NCBI GenBank assembly: GCA_021831685.1
Contig: JAKBMG010000096.1
Coordinates: forward strand, 17,332 to 65,176
Reading direction: 5' to 3'
From: Bacteroidota bacterium
GTDB lineage: Bacteria > Bacteroidota > Ignavibacteria > Ignavibacteriales > Ignavibacteriaceae
Length of the DNA stretch: 47,845 nucleotides
A model generated the notes under the pieces. It had not been told where the DNA came from. It made no database searches and saw only the letters and a list, made by a program, of their open reading frames with translations. Positions 46,501 through 47,845 of this stretch are shown here, piece by piece; positions within the stretch are counted from its first letter, which is position 1; each line of letters starts with the position of its first letter. Position numbers and translations under genes: made by a program.

Positions 46501-47039
46501 ATCTCTTTAGAGAGTCTTCCGGATAATTGAAGGCGCAATCCGCTATTGAGCGATAAATCCTGATTCGTACCAACCGTAAAGCCTCTCACAATTGTTCCGC
46601 TTTTTTGAATACCGCTGCCAAATATAGTCTCGGCATTCAATGGAGTGCTTTCATTATTTGATACTCCGACTGTGTCCCCCAGTTTTTCATCAAACTTATA
46701 TGCCAAAATTCTATTCTTATATTCTTTTTGAAGTGCGAGATTTACAGTTTCATAAGTCACTATTAAAGTGTCAAACGCAGAATATGGAAGACTATCTGAG
46801 AGCACAAAGGAAGATGTTGAGTAAGAGAAGCTGTAATCTTTAGAAGGTAATACCTTTCCCTTTAATTTTATTATCTCAGAAAAAGGGACAATTACAGGTT
46901 GGGAAAGATGATATTCATTGCCAAAATTGATCCGGATTGAATCAGTGACGATTGAATTGTAAAATTTTTGCTGAGCAACTAATAATTGCGCGGCATTTAG
47001 GCTAAAGATTGCGAGAATAAATAATAAGTTAAATTTCAA
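43575..47039 (-). CDS. large exported outer-membrane beta-barrel-like protein
   Basis: The 1154-residue protein starts at TTG 47039 and has a signal peptide (FNLLFILAIFSLNAAQLLVAQ). The N-terminal 350 residues hold two beta domains with repeated phrases: VRGFTVGTNQDLSLNSGL, LSGRLSKEIEIVAALTDQN and IDGIEMKRGERNDYIIDY. These echo pieces of SprA-like gliding/secretion proteins, though this is much shorter. The rest is alternating polar/aromatic strands typical of a large barrel. It includes an EF-hand-like loop DLNHNGIADENEF (about 845-857) and ends with ARAEVRAYF. No precise family is recognised. It is co-oriented with the NUDIX gene, 20 bases away. Confidence 0.7.
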   Translation of the reverse strand: MKFNLLFILAIFSLNAAQLLVAQQKFYNSIVTDSIRINFGNEYHLSQPVIVPFSEIIKLKGKVLPSKDYSFSYSTSSFVLSDSLPYSAFDTLIVTYETVNLALQKEYKNRILAYKFDEKLGDTVGVSNNESTPLNAETIFGSGIQKSGTIVRGFTVGTNQDLSLNSGLRLQLSGRLSKEIEIVAALTDQNTPIQPEGNTATLDQLDNVFIQIKHPNATATFGDYTLQKKIGVFGPIDRKLQGLLGEFNYGEQKVYIAIASAKGKYTTNSFNGADGVQGPYILTGENNERNIIIIAGSEKVYIDGIEMKRGERNDYIIDYANAQITFTPNRLITSASRISIDFEYSDQKYQRTFFGAGVESKLLNDKLGIKFQYIREGDNQDAPVDIVLSDSDKALIAAAGNDPSKATKTGISLAVPDSLGNLHGTYSRVDTLINGAAYSYYVYNPGGVYAVYNVVFSYVGEQRGDYVNISIGDYKFAGIHQGNYAPVIFLPLPELKQNANLAFDYQPSKGVNLNVEYAGSLYNRNRFSSADNSNFGYATNILFTVDPQKVEIGKVSLGEIGISYHDRFIQDKYTSPDRINPVEFNRDYNIDSTTIPQNQQLRELNLTLKPITELSINSSYGLLTQGSDFKSTRYNNTIKFSDNKNFGFNYNLDYVSSENLSFKSYWFRQQGEAFYNIWKLKPGIGFLSENKNDKQGGADSLLSTSLKYYEIDPFLELVDFYGLHLTAKYSLRDDYSPLSGIMTNMATSSAQSVELNYNGSRKFSSTLNFTINNKTYSDAFKKIGYLNSQTILVRSQSKFNFWNPLSGDFYYEVSTQKSAKLQKVFVQVPIGTGNYIYLGDLNHNGIADENEFQPSLYNANYVLITVPTTQLYPVIDLKTSSRWKVVYGDIFDKGSLLEEILKPFSSETSWRVEENSTEPDYKKIYLLHFSDFQQEATTIQGSNFIQQDLFIFENDRDLSFRLRYAQTKSLNQYSGGSERVYTREQSLRINFKMVKEISNQTDIINQTNNVGAPVISNLQQQISGNNITSDFSYRPERNVEVGFVIKVGRSQDNFPSTPTIINLNSQTLRLNLSFANTGRLRIEFKRDELRANITTNFIPFELTSGNVIGKNYYWQFNFDYRLAANLQSTISYDGRALGNEKIVHTARAEVRAYF

Positions 47040-47517
47040 AAAATGAATTTAATTTTGTGATTTTCAAATCTAAATTTACATCATTCCTTTATCAAGTCTA
47101 ATGGTTTTACATTACAAAATGATTCGACATATTTCGTCCAAAAGCAATTGGAAAACCGATGAATCGGTTCGAAGGCAGGCTTTTCATATTTTTTCCCACG
47201 AATGAATTCGTGGGCTGCTTTTTTTCCCTTTAATTGATTTACTTCCGAGTATTCATCCAAACCAAAGTACTAGCCCTCACTCTAAATCTTTCCCAAAGGG
47301 AGAGGGGAAAATTATGAGTGTTGTTTTGGAATCACTTAGTGCTGATATATAGAATTTTAGGTTGACGATATCTGATTTTGGATGATACCTTTGATAAATC
47401 TCACGCTTTTGCCTTTAATTGGTTATTGAAAATGATTTATATTTGTAATTGATTTTTTTGTTGGGGGAATCAAGTTCAAGTTTATGTACATAAATATACT
47501 ATAGGAAAAAATATAAA
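47040..47517. other. 478-base intergenic region between divergent genes
   Basis: The gap contains repeat copy B (47150-47226). It also holds a CCCTCAC...TTTCCCAAAGGGAGAGGGG string (47274-47317) of a type often seen scattered between genes. No protein or RNA gene is supported. Promoters for the outer-membrane gene (minus) and the P-type ATPase (plus) must lie here but are not resolved. Confidence 0.65.
47150..47226. repeat. paired-palindrome intergenic repeat, copy B
   Basis: AACCGAT-GA-ATCGGTT (47154-47169) is followed 25 bases later by the perfect hairpin CCCACGAA-TGAA-TTCGTGGG (47195-47214). GCTGC then a T-run follows, so the second hairpin looks like a terminator. Yet it lies between divergent genes, where no transcript needs ending. 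Copy A is at 40631-40707. Confidence 0.8.
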
Positions 47518-47845
47518 ATGGATTTTAAAATACTACCGACTTCAGATTTCAAAAAATCTTCTTTGGATGAGACATATAAATTTTTAGGAACAACCGAGAG
47601 CGGGCTTAGTAGTTCAGAGGTTCAAAACCGGCTTACTACATTTGGACGTAATGCAATTGAGGGGAAAAAGAAGAATCCCGTGCTTGAATTTATTAGCCGC
47701 TTCTGGGGACCAATGCCGTGGCTATTAGAATTGGCAATGGCGCTTTCATTTTTCCTCGATCATGAAGTTGAAGGGATAATAATTTTCGCGCTTCTTGTAA
47801 TCAATGCAATAATTGGCTTTATGCATTCACGCGGCTCGCAAAAGG
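47518..47845 (+). CDS. P-type cation/proton ATPase, N-terminal part (runs off the window)
   Basis: The first 109 residues are visible. They have the cation-ATPase N-terminal domain SGLSSSEVQNRLTTFGRNAI (about 31-50), then FISRFWGPMPWLLELAMALS and LDHEVEGIIIFALLVINAIIGF (first two membrane helices). This matches plasma-membrane-type P3A proton ATPases rather than calcium pumps. The phosphorylation motif DKTG lies beyond the end. An AGGA at 47503-47506 precedes the ATG. The missing part prevents deciding the transported ion. Confidence 0.85.
   Translation, partial: MDFKILPTSDFKKSSLDETYKFLGTTESGLSSSEVQNRLTTFGRNAIEGKKKNPVLEFISRFWGPMPWLLELAMALSFFLDHEVEGIIIFALLVINAIIGFMHSRGSQK

Noticed and set aside
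47101-47205. 34-codon open frame covering repeat copy B
   Set aside because: No ribosome site, no similarity, and it is made mostly of repeat sequence.
1-47845. CRISPR arrays, tRNA or rRNA genes, restriction or other defence loci
   Set aside because: Reading through the window I found no regularly spaced repeats, cloverleaf genes or defence-type enzymes.

Overview
The window is 47.8 kb of AT-rich bacterial chromosome, densely packed with about 42 protein genes. The mix suggests the Ignavibacteria/Chlorobi/Bacteroidetes group: a DUF5103-type protein, a DUF5683-type protein, a SusC-style TonB receptor with a carboxypeptidase-regulatory-like N-terminal domain, an OstA/LptD homologue, and many exported proteins whose signal peptides end in ...FAQ or ...FSQ. 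Shine-Dalgarno sites are common, unlike in core Bacteroidetes, which is one reason to favour Ignavibacteria; this placement is inference. Several genes appear to start with TTG. No tRNA, rRNA, CRISPR array or intact mobile element was seen.

Layout. 1-3070: heat-shock operon hrcA-grpE-dnaJ, without dnaK. 3150-4584: a ComEA-like helix-hairpin-helix protein overlapping a PilM-like actin-fold protein. 4.7-6.5 kb: rsmD, coaD and a membrane-anchored cytochrome c. 6.76-7.94 kb: a class I aminotransferase gene split by a frameshift. 8.0-11.7 kb (minus): sucC, a TPR protein and aroE. 11.9-17.5 kb (plus): long-chain acyl-CoA synthetase, a THUMP/RlmL-type RNA methyltransferase and a TonB-dependent receptor, closed by a strong hairpin shared with the convergent suhB. 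18.8-27.7 kb (plus): lon, free-methionine-R-sulfoxide reductase, dnaX, cmk, rpsA (with a textbook terminator) and mtaB. 27.7-30.6 kb: an exported DUF5683-like protein directly abutting an OmpR-type response regulator and its histidine kinase.

30.6-40.6 kb is a long minus-strand run: aguB and aguA (agmatine to putrescine), two linked genes for an exported protein and a small possibly Sm-like protein, a DUF5103 protein, a Gfo/Idh/MocA oxidoreductase, a LEA-type lipoprotein, a ROK sugar kinase, an LptD-like outer-membrane protein and a YacP-type NYN protein. Spacing is often 0-15 bases or an ATGA overlap. 40.6-47.5 kb is looser: a MORN-repeat exported protein, an IS110 transposase remnant, a NUDIX hydrolase, a 1154-residue outer-membrane barrel-like protein, and several palindromic intergenic repeats. 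The window ends inside a P-type (proton-pump-like) ATPase gene.

Most of the content is housekeeping. I did not find a clear new defence or mobile system. The best leads are an A9 run in dnaX placed right after the conserved core with stops in both other frames (a candidate slippage site for a gamma-like product), the broken aminotransferase gene, the ComEA/PilM pair, the small Sm-like candidate protein, and two families of short intergenic repeats.
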